This document shows, piece after piece, positions 46,001 to 52,529 of a DNA stretch of 64,000 nucleotides. Source of the stretch: Chrysopilus asiliformis. Its lineage: Eukaryota; Arthropoda; Insecta; Diptera; Rhagionidae. A program made the translations under genes and the position numbers. The notes below the pieces were generated by a model. The model was not told where the DNA came from, did not search any database, and worked only from the letters and a program-made list of their open reading frames with translations. Position 1 is the first letter of the stretch; the number at the start of each line of letters is the position of its first letter. The stretch spans positions 112,903,234 to 112,967,233 of the forward strand of contig OZ035962.1 in the NCBI GenBank assembly GCA_964034945.1, written 5' to 3'.

Positions 46001-46005
46001 AATAG
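12105..46005 (+). CDS. robo: Roundabout-family axon guidance receptor lacking Ig5 and FN1
   Basis: Nine exons (12105-12180, 27472-27658, 39272-39375, 39470-39620, 39721-40118, 40291-40871, 42357-43034, 44390-44592, 44817-46005) total 3567 nt, 1188 codons plus TAG, with all phases matching. Domains: signal peptide 1-25; Ig1 (C51-C103), Ig2 (C147-C197), Ig3 (C240-C287), Ig4 (C329-C504, interrupted by about 124 extra residues), FN2-like 543-684 with a Ser-rich insert, FN3-like 686-783, membrane span 807-828. The tail has CC0 SEYAEV (877-882), CC1 PEPYATVTL (897-905), CC2 LPPPP (961-965) and a CC3-like [12 protein letters not shown]. Robo receptors bind Slit through Ig1-2 and signal repulsion; CC2 binds Enabled and CC2/CC3 bind Dock in flies. 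Ig1 RPRILEHP and Ig2 [13 protein letters not shown] are diagnostic. The family norm is five Ig and three FN3 domains. Which Robo paralogue this is remains open. Confidence 0.92.
12406..13642 (-). mobile_element. Helitron on - strand, interrupted by repeat X
   Basis: On the reverse strand the element starts TC at 13642 (TCATACTAATATATAAA) and ends CTAG at 12406. It carries two to three tandem GC-rich units of about 163 bp between 12570 and 12960. Repeat X is inserted near its 5' end at 13085-13625. Its 3' hairpin (GGACCCGGCTTCGCCTGG region) differs from the + strand copies, so it is another subfamily. Confidence 0.75.
13085..13625 (-). repeat. Interspersed repeat 'X', copy 2, nested in Helitron
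   Basis: The reverse-strand copy begins CATAACAAAAGC at 13625 and ends ACGGG at 13085. TTTATA occurs on both sides (13079-13084 and 13626-13631), while the uninterrupted Helitron has it once, so this is a 6-bp target-site duplication. It fixes the element boundaries and shows X inserted after the Helitron. Confidence 0.78.
13839..13878. repeat. 40-bp near-perfect palindrome
   Basis: ACGGTTAAAATCATCATAA, then TT, then its exact inverse complement: 19-bp arms with a 2-nt centre. Lies in robo intron 1. It could be a collapsed MITE or a cruciform-forming site. Confidence 0.8.
13880..17200. other. robo intron 1, sequence without recognised features
   Basis: AT-rich intron with poly(A/T) runs. 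The open frames here (for example 16557-16802 and 16960-17256) show no recognisable domain. No exon with a robo-like reading frame is seen. Confidence 0.5.
17205..17507 (+). mobile_element. CACTCAG MITE 'Y', copy 1 (long form)
   Basis: TIR CACTCAGAAAAATG at the left, CATTTTTCTGAGTG at the right, flanked by TA on both sides. It has the long interior with TTTCCATTACATGACATTAC. Five copies of this family lie in the window. Non-coding. Confidence 0.8.
18754..19313 (+). repeat. Interspersed repeat 'X', copy 3
   Basis: Same ends as the copy at 6252-6803 (CATAACAAAAGC ... CATACGGG) and the same internal order. It contains an 18-nt C run at 19011-19028 where the other copies have a shorter C/T mix, and a GACGGACG tandem block. 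Confidence 0.7.
19320..21580. other. robo intron 1, no recognised features
   Basis: AT-rich sequence with no TIR pair, RNA gene or coding signal that I can recognise. Confidence 0.45.
21585..21930 (-). repeat. Repeat related to X ('Z'), copy 1
   Basis: Carries GAACTATACCCCCATG, a GTCTGTCTGTC run, AGCTAGAGATTTGAAATTTT and CCGTAAATGGCTAGGC. On the reverse strand it matches the block order of 37990-38232. Its right part is a short tandem array of GATTTTCTC-like units at 21875-21915. Confidence 0.5.
22157..22209. repeat. Imperfect hairpin CGTAAAATATCTT
   Basis: CGTAAAATATCTTAGATGGC is mirrored after a 9-nt spacer by GCCATACAAGATATTTTACG, with two mismatches. Possibly the remnant of a short TIR element. 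Confidence 0.6.
23037..23308 (+). mobile_element. CACTCAG MITE 'Y', copy 2 (foldback form)
   Basis: Full TIRs. It has a perfect 14-bp internal inverted repeat GGTTAACTCTGACC at 23071-23084 and its complement at 23113-23126. Inside that lies TTACAGA...TCTGTAA, so the left third can form a nested hairpin. Confidence 0.82.
23467..23749 (+). mobile_element. CACTCAG MITE 'Y', copy 3 (long form)
   Basis: Full TIRs and the long-form interior like copy 1 (GACCGCTAGCCGGCTGACAG then TTTCCATTACATG). It lies only 158 bp from copy 2. Confidence 0.82.
24219..24490 (+). mobile_element. CACTCAG MITE 'Y', copy 4 (foldback form)
   Basis: Same structure as copy 2, nearly identical over 270 bp. CA stands on both flanks. 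Third member of a 1.45-kb cluster. Confidence 0.82.
25200..26200. other. GC-richer island in robo intron 1, origin unknown
   Basis: About 1 kb with higher GC and less homopolymer than its surroundings, ending abruptly on both sides. No intact frame over 70 codons and no recognised domain. It includes the small hairpin TTACCTGAAGAACAGGTAA near 25546. It could be a decayed retroelement or a conserved non-coding block. Confidence 0.35.
26585..26975 (+). repeat. Degenerate tandem repeat, about 150-bp unit
   Basis: Three imperfect units each carry a block like ATATCTCGATAACAGTAAAA, followed by a block like AAAGACAAAAAATGTAGA. Divergent and AT-rich. Confidence 0.45.
27472..27658 (+). CDS. robo: robo exon 2: first half of Ig1
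   Basis: Acceptor TTATTTTCAG, donor CTAAG/gtaaat. Encodes [19 protein letters not shown], the first Ig cysteine (LTLNC) and the tryptophan of EIFWYHNG, ending SLFFLR. Matches Robo Ig1, the Slit-binding end. Confidence 0.93.
27659..29180. other. robo intron 2, 5' part, nothing recognised
   Basis: AT-rich intron sequence. A short direct repeat (CTTTTCATGAAAATCTCTG) occurs twice at about 27669 and 27701. No gene signal. Confidence 0.45.
29190..29400 (+). repeat. Interspersed repeat 'W', copy 2
   Basis: TACTTTCCTCTTC, AAGTATTGTATTCATGACG, TGACTTGAAAATTTTTGTG and AACGGGTACCTTCCATACA follow in the same order as in 3609-3890. Confidence 0.55.
29519..29791 (+). mobile_element. Helitron, 3' end missing
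   Basis: Canonical 5' end TCATACTAATATATAAAAAT and a CTGTCTGTCTGTC run, then the 162-bp unit. The match stops after AACATAGACCATC; the ACGGGTATGCAAGCTAG terminus is absent. Confidence 0.7.
30011..30915 (-). mobile_element. Internally deleted irritans-type mariner
   Basis: Perfect 30-bp TIRs begin ACACATGGATCAATAAGTCC and are flanked by TA on both sides (30009-30010, 30916-30917). At 905 bp it is several hundred bases shorter than a usual full mariner of about 1.3 kb. The transposase frame inside is broken by an internal deletion. Confidence 0.9.
30098..30736 (-). pseudogene. Mariner transposase, N-terminal 212 codons, catalytic core deleted
   Basis: Begins [20 protein letters not shown], typical of the irritans (Himar-like) subfamily. 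It has the helix-turn-helix DNA-binding region (residues 1-110), the WVPRLL linker (119-124) and the first catalytic Asp in TMDETW (D158). After ASVFWDTHG (about 206) the frame jumps to the extreme C-terminus: [11 protein letters not shown] followed by a stop is readable in another frame at 30075-30111. Between them the segment with the second and third catalytic Asp residues is gone. The enzyme cannot be catalytic, but the element's ends remain usable by a source elsewhere. Confidence 0.9.
30916..34860. other. robo intron 2, middle part, mostly unremarkable
   Basis: AT-rich with TA-rich microsatellite at about 32615-32645. ATGATCACCCTACT near 33755-33768 looks like one end of the GGGTGAC element family. 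No coding or RNA feature recognised. Confidence 0.45.
34861..35343 (+). mobile_element. Helitron with two internal 162-bp units
   Basis: TC start (TCTAATATATAAAAATGAG), 3' hairpin and CTAG end next to T. The GC-rich unit around GGGGAAACTAC occurs twice, 162 bp apart. Confidence 0.8.
35706..35901. mobile_element. Short TIR element, GGGGGAGGTT ends
   Basis: The left arm and the inverse complement of the right arm share GGGGGAGGTT, CCTTTTG, AACCGA and TAACAAAGTAACAGAAGT over about 50 bp. The left arm has an extra stretch of about 15 nt. 196 bp in all, so most of it can fold into one long hairpin. Confidence 0.7.
36655..36715. repeat. Nested inverted repeat TAGTTACCATA
   Basis: TAGTTACCATA pairs with TATGGTAACT, and inside them ATACTAATA pairs with TGTTAGTAT. 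A possible cruciform, just upstream of a candidate core promoter. Confidence 0.55.
36738..37073 (+). promoter_or_regulatory. Candidate internal promoter and first exon in intron 2
   Basis: TATAATATTATAC (36738-36750) lies 30-40 nt before TCAGTT (36777-36782), the insect initiator consensus. The next 300 nt are more complex than the surrounding intron and end at ACGACG/gtgagt (donor at 37074). An alternative transcript skipping the signal-peptide exon is possible but unproven. Confidence 0.25.
37872..37969. mobile_element. 98-bp foldback element CCCAAGTAGCA
   Basis: The arms CCCAAGTAGCAAAAAAGGTC and their inverse complement at the right end match over about 34 bp with a few mismatches, including GGTCGTAAAGT. 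It is directly flanked by TTTAAACAACTT and TTTAAACATCGT, which agree at 10 of 12 positions and look like an aged target duplication. Confidence 0.65.
37990..38232 (+). repeat. Repeat 'Z', copy 2
   Basis: GCCTTGCTTTTTACGAGAAA, TCTAGCTCAATCCTTTCGG, a GGACGGACGGACAGAC run, CACTCTGGTGTAGTTCATTT and GTTACAAACGGTATACTAAA parallel the 3' half of repeat X and, inverted, 21585-21930. Confidence 0.5.
38255..38484 (+). mobile_element. Short Helitron, no internal unit
   Basis: Complete TC...CTAG ends, hairpin and CTGT run, but only 230 bp because the 162-bp GC-rich unit is missing. Confidence 0.8.
39272..39375 (+). CDS. robo: robo exon 3: second half of Ig1
   Basis: Acceptor GAATTCCAG, donor GTGAGT. 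Encodes [20 protein letters not shown] and SRNATLQIA, with the second Ig1 cysteine in DAGVYWC. It lies after an 11.6-kb intron rich in repeats. Confidence 0.92.
39470..39620 (+). CDS. robo: robo exon 4: first half of Ig2
   Basis: Encodes [16 protein letters not shown], the first Ig2 cysteine (VVLNC) and [13 protein letters not shown], all strongly Robo-like. Donor GTAATG. Confidence 0.93.
39721..40118 (+). CDS. robo: robo exon 5: end of Ig2 and all of Ig3
   Basis: Acceptor CCGCACAG. Completes Ig2 ([15 protein letters not shown]) and encodes Ig3 from [14 protein letters not shown] to [11 protein letters not shown], with cysteines in LDIPC and GQYTC. Donor GTATGT. Confidence 0.93.
40291..40871 (+). 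CDS. robo: robo exon 6: Ig4 with large insert
   Basis: Encodes [16 protein letters not shown], the first Ig4 cysteine (SIPC329) and IVWDRIG, then about 124 residues with no Ig character, then [14 protein letters not shown] and KKSDE. The insert is charged and Ser/Thr-rich and has RSKR (381-384), RHTR (437-440) and sequons at N428 and N434. Nucleotides 40408-40779 start GT, end AG and are 372 nt, so splicing them out would keep the frame. Confidence 0.88.
40872..42356. other. robo intron 6
   Basis: 1485 bp, AT-rich. A fragment resembling the GGGTGAC MITE family starts near 41697. ATAACTTTAGGCGC occurs twice in tandem near 41470-41500. No Ig or FN3 exon is visible, which matters because Ig5 and FN1 are missing from the protein. 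Confidence 0.6.
42357..43034 (+). CDS. robo: robo exon 7: end of Ig4 joined to FN2
   Basis: Starts GGATGGTATGCGTGT (GWYAC, second Ig4 cysteine C504) in phase 0. After [10 protein letters not shown] comes a linker and then an FN3 domain ([14 protein letters not shown] ... [10 protein letters not shown]) that matches Robo FN2. The exon also holds the first half of FN3 ([21 protein letters not shown]). A Ser/Ala-rich insert sits at residues 592-628. Ig5 and FN1 are absent. Confidence 0.9.
43035..44389. other. robo intron 7
   Basis: 1355 bp between the two halves of FN3. It holds an open frame of 103 codons (43360-43671) with no convincing homology. Otherwise AT-rich and without repeats that I recognise. 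Confidence 0.5.
44390..44592 (+). CDS. robo: robo exon 8: second half of FN3
   Basis: Encodes [37 protein letters not shown] and [17 protein letters not shown], matching the end of Robo FN3 just before the juxtamembrane region. Acceptor AAATTTAG, donor GTGAGT. Confidence 0.92.
44817..46005 (+). CDS. robo: robo exon 9: membrane span and cytoplasmic tail
   Basis: Encodes the juxtamembrane TDPTLNSW, a membrane span ([20 protein letters not shown]) and stop-transfer RRNKR, then the whole tail. The tail has [26 protein letters not shown] and [12 protein letters not shown], plus polyproline and polyglycine runs, acidic/Tyr stretches (NDYESGS, EEYYRN) and an Arg/Ser-rich end. It stops with TAG at 46003-46005, immediately before GTAAGTATG. 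Confidence 0.92.
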
Positions 46006-46090
46006 GTAAGTATGTAAGTATAGAAGGATCAACTGCCTTCATCAATTTGTAGGATTCCAATAAATTATAATAAATATGAATAAAACAAAG
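46003..46090 (+). terminator. robo stop codon, adjacent splice donor and poly(A) signals
   Basis: TAG at 46003-46005 is followed directly by GTAAGTATG, a near-perfect 5' splice site. AATAAA occurs at 46059, 46069 and 46079. The transcript could end here with a very short 3' UTR, or be spliced into a 3' UTR exon further downstream. Confidence 0.5.
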
Positions 46091-46099
46091 CAACAAAAA

Positions 46100-47940
46100 A
46101 AATTCAAAATAGTTTTAAAATATTTAAAAACAAATTATATAGTTATTTATAAACAAATAAAATATTTTTAGAATTTTTCAATAATAAATTTTTTGACATA
46201 ACTTCGATCAGTTGGCATATTGAATAACAAATAACAAATATTGTAAAACAAATTTAAAAAAAATTACCCAATTACAAAATTGTACGCTGCTGCTATTGGA
46301 AAATCATGAACAAAAATATTGCTATAAAAACATTATTAACAAAATATTATAGCAAAGAATATACATAACATTGTTAGTATCTAAACATAAAAATAGGATA
46401 GGAGGTAATTGCTTCTTTAGAACAGTTCTTTGGTTTTCATAAAACTAAAAATACAAATAATTAAAATATATCAGCAGCTTGCTTTTTTTCATGCATAAAA
46501 GATCAGAAATCATCATGAAGATCTGATGACTAATACTAAAGGTAAGTACATCTTTTCTATTTCAAACCAATTCTATTTTTCTTTCAAATAATGGAAATTT
46601 TAGTAACAAAAAACTCAAGGTTTTCCAAGAAACAGGACATTTTTTTGAAGATTATTATTCCTGTTCTAATTAGAAAATTTCGAATCCCTAAAAATGTTGA
46701 TTGGAAAAATTAAAAATAGAATTTGGGAAAAATATACTAGGTGATTGCACGTTTTTTTCAAGGGCACAATAAAAGTTTCTGCAGCTAATTTATGCCCTTC
46801 TAAAAAAATCTCAGCACATATCTTAGCCCTTTCTGTATTTTATGTTGTATTTGAAAGTTTGAAACACTAAAAGACAATCGGGAAAATGAAAACATGCAAT
46901 TTTTCTGATAACTTTCAACAGAGTCGCTTTTTATGTAAAAGCATTGAATTGACTCTAAAAGAGTAAAGAAATTATTACAGAAATCAAAATTTTAATATTT
47001 GCAAAATTTATTATTTTCCAAAACTTGATCTCCCTGATTTGAAATAATTGAATTGGTTTGAAATTGTGAAGTCAAACATTGGAAATATTGAAAATTTCTG
47101 TAGCATACGAGAATCATATTCAACTCAAATGGCTAATATGCAAATACGTACGTAAATAGAATTGTAAATATGTAGATTCAATTTTTATTATGAGAAATTA
47201 TTAAATTAAATATGATAAAACGATTAAATTGACATAACTGAGAGTAAAACAATGGGTTTATGCTTCGACTGATATAATTAAGATGACATTATCTTTCACA
47301 AACAAATAACGAATATCATTTAAATATTTTTTTGGATTCTGTTTATCGTTGATTTCAAAATTCTTTTAAAACGGATTTCATGATGGACTTTACAACCGGT
47401 TAAAATAAAGTAAATATGGTTCATATCAAAAATCTTACTGTTTTCATTAAGTAACCAAAAACTGAAATAATATGATTTTTAGTGTAATTTTCTTACTGTT
47501 AGGAGAGTCGTTAAATAAATGTAGAAGATTTGCCTTTTTATTTATGTTTTGAAAAATATAAATTTTTGTAAGTGCATTCAAAACTGATCCTGACGTACTT
47601 ATATCGGATATATTTCAAAAAAGTGTTACTACTTTTAGATCGCTTGCATTTTTGTTGCCTTGAAAAAGTGTTGTGTTTGTTTTCACCTCCTCTCTCTTAA
47701 AATGGAGAAGAATATTGACCAACTTTCTCGAAAACAAGAAGGATTTGATAACTTTGTCAAGAAAAATACAAGAGCGAAAAGTTTCTAATAATAAATTTTA
47801 CAAAATTTCCTGATAGAATCGAATCTTTTTGTATGAGAGGAGAAACATGTTTCATTCACTTGTGGTCTGTTGCAGGGTTTCTTGATCCAATAGTGAGAGT
47901 CGCATCGAAATTCGTTCAATGGTTTGAAAAATAGCAGGAA
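46100..47940. other. Intergenic AT-rich sequence
   Basis: No gene, TIR or repeat recognised. It could include 3' UTR of robo if the donor after the stop is used or the transcript is long. Confidence 0.45.
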
Positions 47941-47951
47941 AGGGGTTTTAA

Positions 47952-48254
47952 GACGTTGGCTACCAGCCGAAAAAACGCTTACTCCGCTAGTATACACTGG
48001 GAAAAAACGCAAAAATCATTTCTGTACTTTGTGAGTCACCAGTGAACACAAGATCAATACAGACAAAAACGACCGAATCGAATAAAATATAACGGAAAAA
48101 ACTTACCACATCAAATTTTTCACATGAAATATGCTCCACAAAAAAAACCCGCCTTTGTACCGCACAAGCGACTGCACTCAACCATAGAACTTGAGAAACT
48201 GACGGTAATGACAATAGTGTGTGTACACCGGTGACTCACATGGTAGCCAACGTG
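47952..48254. mobile_element. TTAA-flanked MITE, TIR CACGTTGGCTACCA
   Basis: The ends GACGTTGGCTACC and GGTAGCCAACGTG are inverted and flanked by TTAA on both sides, the piggyBac-type target. Subterminal GTGAGTCACC occurs in inverted order too. 303 bp, no ORF. Confidence 0.75.
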
Positions 48255-49827
48255 TTAAGGAGAGTAATCAGGAGTAACCATGTACGCAATATCTTAGTGC
48301 AGAGTCTCAAGTTATTAAAAACAAACATACAAATAATTTTATTTAGCTTTTTTTCTGTATATTGACAAGTAACTACAGCAAAAACTTAAAAAACGCGGTT
48401 TTCGAGGTAATCATTTGTTTGAATTAAATTTTCTTTAAAATCTTAAGGAAAGAAGTAAAAGATATTTTTGTTAAGAAGAATATATATGGGATTATTTTTC
48501 CAAAATATTTAGAAGTTGAAAACAGTTAAAATTTCCTTGATTTCGACCCTTTTTTTTGAGAAGGATTCTGTCCAAACCAAAAAAAAAAATACGGAAAACT
48601 TTTTTTGGTGCTAACAATATTCAATTTTTTTTAAATAAAATGGAAAACTAATAGTAATGTGAGTTGGCATAGAATTGCCTAAAAGCAAAAATTCAAAACA
48701 AAGTTTTCGAGGTTTTTTCAGAAATCTTTTTCTACATTTCCCACTGTGGTGTTCCTTGTGGATCATTTCTCTCGAAAACCATCGCAAAATTACAAACGGA
48801 TCTTTCAGACTCTCTAAATTCTGAGGTCTCTAAATTTTTTATAAACTTTTCGCAACAAGAATTTCACTTTTCCATAGCCAAAATTCAATAATTCCGAGAA
48901 GAAATCCAAATGAAAAAGAAAATCCAAGTTCATGAATAAAAAATATTATGATGTTGTATAGGGGATGTGAATCGATTCAACTTCAAAATTTGTATCGCAT
49001 ACGTATATCCAGAAATTTTCCACACAAAAGCGTTTTCACGAGATTAATCCAACCAACCTACCGAATAAACAATCTCAATTTTCCATGAAAAATAAATTCG
49101 ATGAAAAAAAAATCTTTTAATCTTCGTCTCTCGAATATGATATTCCGTAAAGAAGGGAGAATGTCCTTTGAAGCATGTCAATTTTATTTGTTGTCGCCCT
49201 TCGGTTTATTATGTCTTTCACAAAGTTCATTTCAGCGAAATAAGCCATGGAATAATATTATGTTGAGTTATGTTCTTTTGACTTTCATATTGATTTGATT
49301 TGTAAACATTTCAATCTAACAAGACACAGATAATTTCCCTAGTAGATTTTTATTGCGATATTGTTATCGCATAAAAGCTCAAAGTTTTCCAATTTCATAC
49401 TCATTATGTAGTTTCTTTTGTATTTCAAATCGTCCAAAATTCGGTTAAATGATCCAAACAATGTTTGTTTGAAATATGGTAAATGTCCTTTAATCGATAA
49501 AACAATGAAGGTTTGAATAAAAACATTTTCGGTTTTTACTATTTTTCAATCAAAGACAATCAAACTGTTGGGAAAAATTTGAGAGAAATTGCAAATATGT
49601 TCGAAAATTGTTTGTTTTTTAGTCTTGCTATCATGAGTAAAAATATTACTGTATATTCGAAATACTATGTTTATAAAACGTCGAACCAATCGTTGAACAA
49701 GAAGATGAATTACACTAGACTAGAGTTTATTGAACGAAGATAAATTTGTCTAATATTCTGTCCGTATGGGCACGATTTTTTGGGCGAATTAGTTTTGGAT
49801 AACGATTTTGTATCACTTTTTCATACA

Positions 49828-50099
49828 CACTCAGAAAAATGGAGGCTAACTCGACGACCTACATACGGCGTAATTGGCCTCGGGCAGGCGCGCGTTCGCC
49901 TGCATGTGGGCAAGTAACACTGAGTTGACCTGTGGTCGGAGAAATTCTGAAATTAAGCCACCAGCAGGTGAAGTAGGGCATTGGGAGCTGCACGAGTTGA
50001 CCTTAGATAGGTTAACTCTGACCGCTAGCTGGCTTACAGATACCTCTGTAAGGTCAGAGTTACCCTGACAAAAAGTTGACCTGGACATTTTTCTGAGTG
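49828..50099 (-). mobile_element. CACTCAG MITE 'Y', copy 5 (foldback form)
   Basis: Inverted relative to the other four copies, with full TIRs and CA on both flanks. The internal structure matches copies 2 and 4. Confidence 0.82.
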
Positions 50100-50109
50100 C
50101 ATGTGATTT

Positions 50110-51735
50110 CCATCGGATAACGTCATCCTCATGAAAACTGATCTAATTTTATATTTATCTTGAAAATTGATCATTTATCAATGAATTTACAGTTAATTTG
50201 ATCGAAGAAACATGTATTTTGATGCGATTCTAAATAATTTTACCATACATCGAAATTCAATTAAAATGTGTGTGAAAAAAATTCTGATTTGGAAAATTTT
50301 AATGAAAATGTATTTTTTTTCAAAAATTTCAAATCACAAAAAGTTTATACCCTTTTATCATTTGATCTACGAGAACATGTTAAGCAGTAGCAACACTTTT
50401 TTGAAGCGGTAATCTTCCAAGATCGATTAATAAAAATTATGATGATAATTTCGAAGTAATTTAAACAATTTGGACACTAAAAAAATCATAAATAAATGTG
50501 TTAAGCCTTTGAACGAAACAGAAGAAAATCTGAAACTTTAAATTACTGTATATGCCATCTAGTGCCATGTATATAAAAACATATGACAAAATGTATAAGA
50601 TTTAATTTCCAAAAAGCAAAATAAACACATCAACCATAACTAAAATAATGTTTTAATGAAATCGAAGAAACCGTGTTGTTGAATACATAAATGATATGTT
50701 TTGTAACTAAAGACGAGTCGAGACAAACGTAATGAAAATTTTAATTTGGGTTTATGCTTTTTTGCTGGATTTATTTCTATTTGTTTGTTGAAACATGATT
50801 AAAAACAGTAAAAAAAAACATTGATGATGAGAAAGTAACAAAGAAATGCGAATAGAGAAATAGAACGTTTTCCATAAGATATTTATATATACATATTTGC
50901 ATAGATATTAAAATTATTATTATTATTACTGATAATAATAAATAACATAATTATTATATACACAATAAATAAAAGCTACAAAAAAATGGAAATCAAGTTA
51001 TAAAATATAATGCCATCTAGTGCCGTATTTATTTATGAGTAAAAAAAATAATATTATATTTATGTATTATATATTATATATACATTAATTAATGGGTTTA
51101 AACAAAAAATTGTAATAAAGTTGAATAAATTAAATTTTCCTGTAAATTGTTTAAAGTCAAAATATAAAATTGAAAACATATAAACTCAATATACTCGTAC
51201 ATGAAATACAAATTCCATTTACAGATGATAAAAATTATTCCTTTACAGCTAAGTATACAAAATAAATAGATAAAATTTGAATCATAGTTTATTTACAAGT
51301 TGAAATATCGGGATTCTTTAAAAATGGCTATCAGGTAGTTTTTTTTCCCCCAAGTTTTGATATAAATACCAAGTTTTAATATGATTTATTTCAAAGCATT
51401 CCGAAATTTGATCGAAACTCAGTTAATGTTGTTTAAATATGCACGTAGAGAAATATGTGATTCCATTGCATTGAAATTCGTCATCGATTAAACGTTTTGT
51501 TGTTTTAACACCATCCGTTGTTGATTCAACAACGGATTAGTAAAAATATACAACGAGTGTTTTGAGTTCAGCAGCAATCGCTGTATTTCCAGTATCATCG
51601 TGTCAACTGCCATAGATAATAAACGAGGATATTTTTAACTTCAAAAACACCCGAAGAACCATTTATGACAATCGTAACGTTAACGGTTGACATATGCCTT
51701 GAAGATACAATATAATATTAAACAGTAACGGTTAA
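50110..51735. other. Intergenic AT-rich sequence
   Basis: TA- and A-rich sequence with short tandem TATTA/TAATAA runs near 50915-51080. No gene or transposon ends recognised. Confidence 0.45.
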
Positions 51736-51741
51736 CATAGG

Positions 51742-51979
51742 GTGACAATACGTACCGGAATGGCCGGGACAGTTAACCTCGAAACCTAAATTTTTTTGTC
51801 TGTAGCGCGGTTCATTCTGATCCATGTGATCGGGTTTTCAAGATTTTCAGGGTTAATTTCGAAGCATTAATAATTCTTTAAATTTTGCCCCCCCCCCCCC
51901 CCCCCCCCCCCACCACTGCTTCCTCCGCTCTCCTCCGGTAATTTATCGCGGATTCACTCTAATCAAATATCGTCACCCT
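51742..51979. mobile_element. TA-flanked MITE, TIR GGGTGAC, with 24-nt C run
   Basis: The ends TA/GGGTGACAATACG and CGTCACCC/TA match the family at 979-1407. The copy contains an uninterrupted run of 24 C at 51888-51911. The wider flanks share GGTTAACAT. Confidence 0.7.
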
Positions 51980-52270
51980 AGGTTAACATAAGCACTGCCT
52001 GGGCCATGTTGTTGATCTTGCCAAAATTCTTCGGATGAATGTTGACACAAGCATGAATTGACTAGAGTAAAATGAAAAAACGATGACCTGGTAAGCGAAG
52101 TTCACAATTTGGCACAATTTTGCTTCTTCCGTTCACCTCAGTTCTGTAGGAAATGTTTCCAACATTTCGGCAAAATCGGTAAATGGGTTTTAAAGTTAGA
52201 ACCCTATAAAACATTTTCTCGGAAACGGCTAAAAAAATTCTATTTCGAAGAAATTGTGAAAAAAACTTAA

Positions 52271-52521
52271 CACGTTGGCTACCAGCCAAAAAAACGCTTA
52301 CTCCGCTAGTATACACTGGGAAAAAATGCAAAAATCATTTCTGTACTTTGTGAGTCACCAGTGAACACAAGATCAATACAGACAAAAACGAACTCCATGC
52401 TCCACAAAAAAGAACCCCCCTTTGTACCGCACGAGCGACTGCACTCAACCATGGAACTTGAGAAACTGACGGTAATGACAATAGTGTGTGTACACCGGTG
52501 ACTCACATGGTAGCCAACGTG
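52271..52521. mobile_element. TTAA-type MITE, shorter second copy
   Basis: Nearly identical to 47952-48254 but lacking about 50 bp in the middle. TTAA precedes it; the right flank reads ATTG, so the duplication is imperfect or mutated. Confidence 0.72.
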
Positions 52522-52529
52522 ATTGAAAA

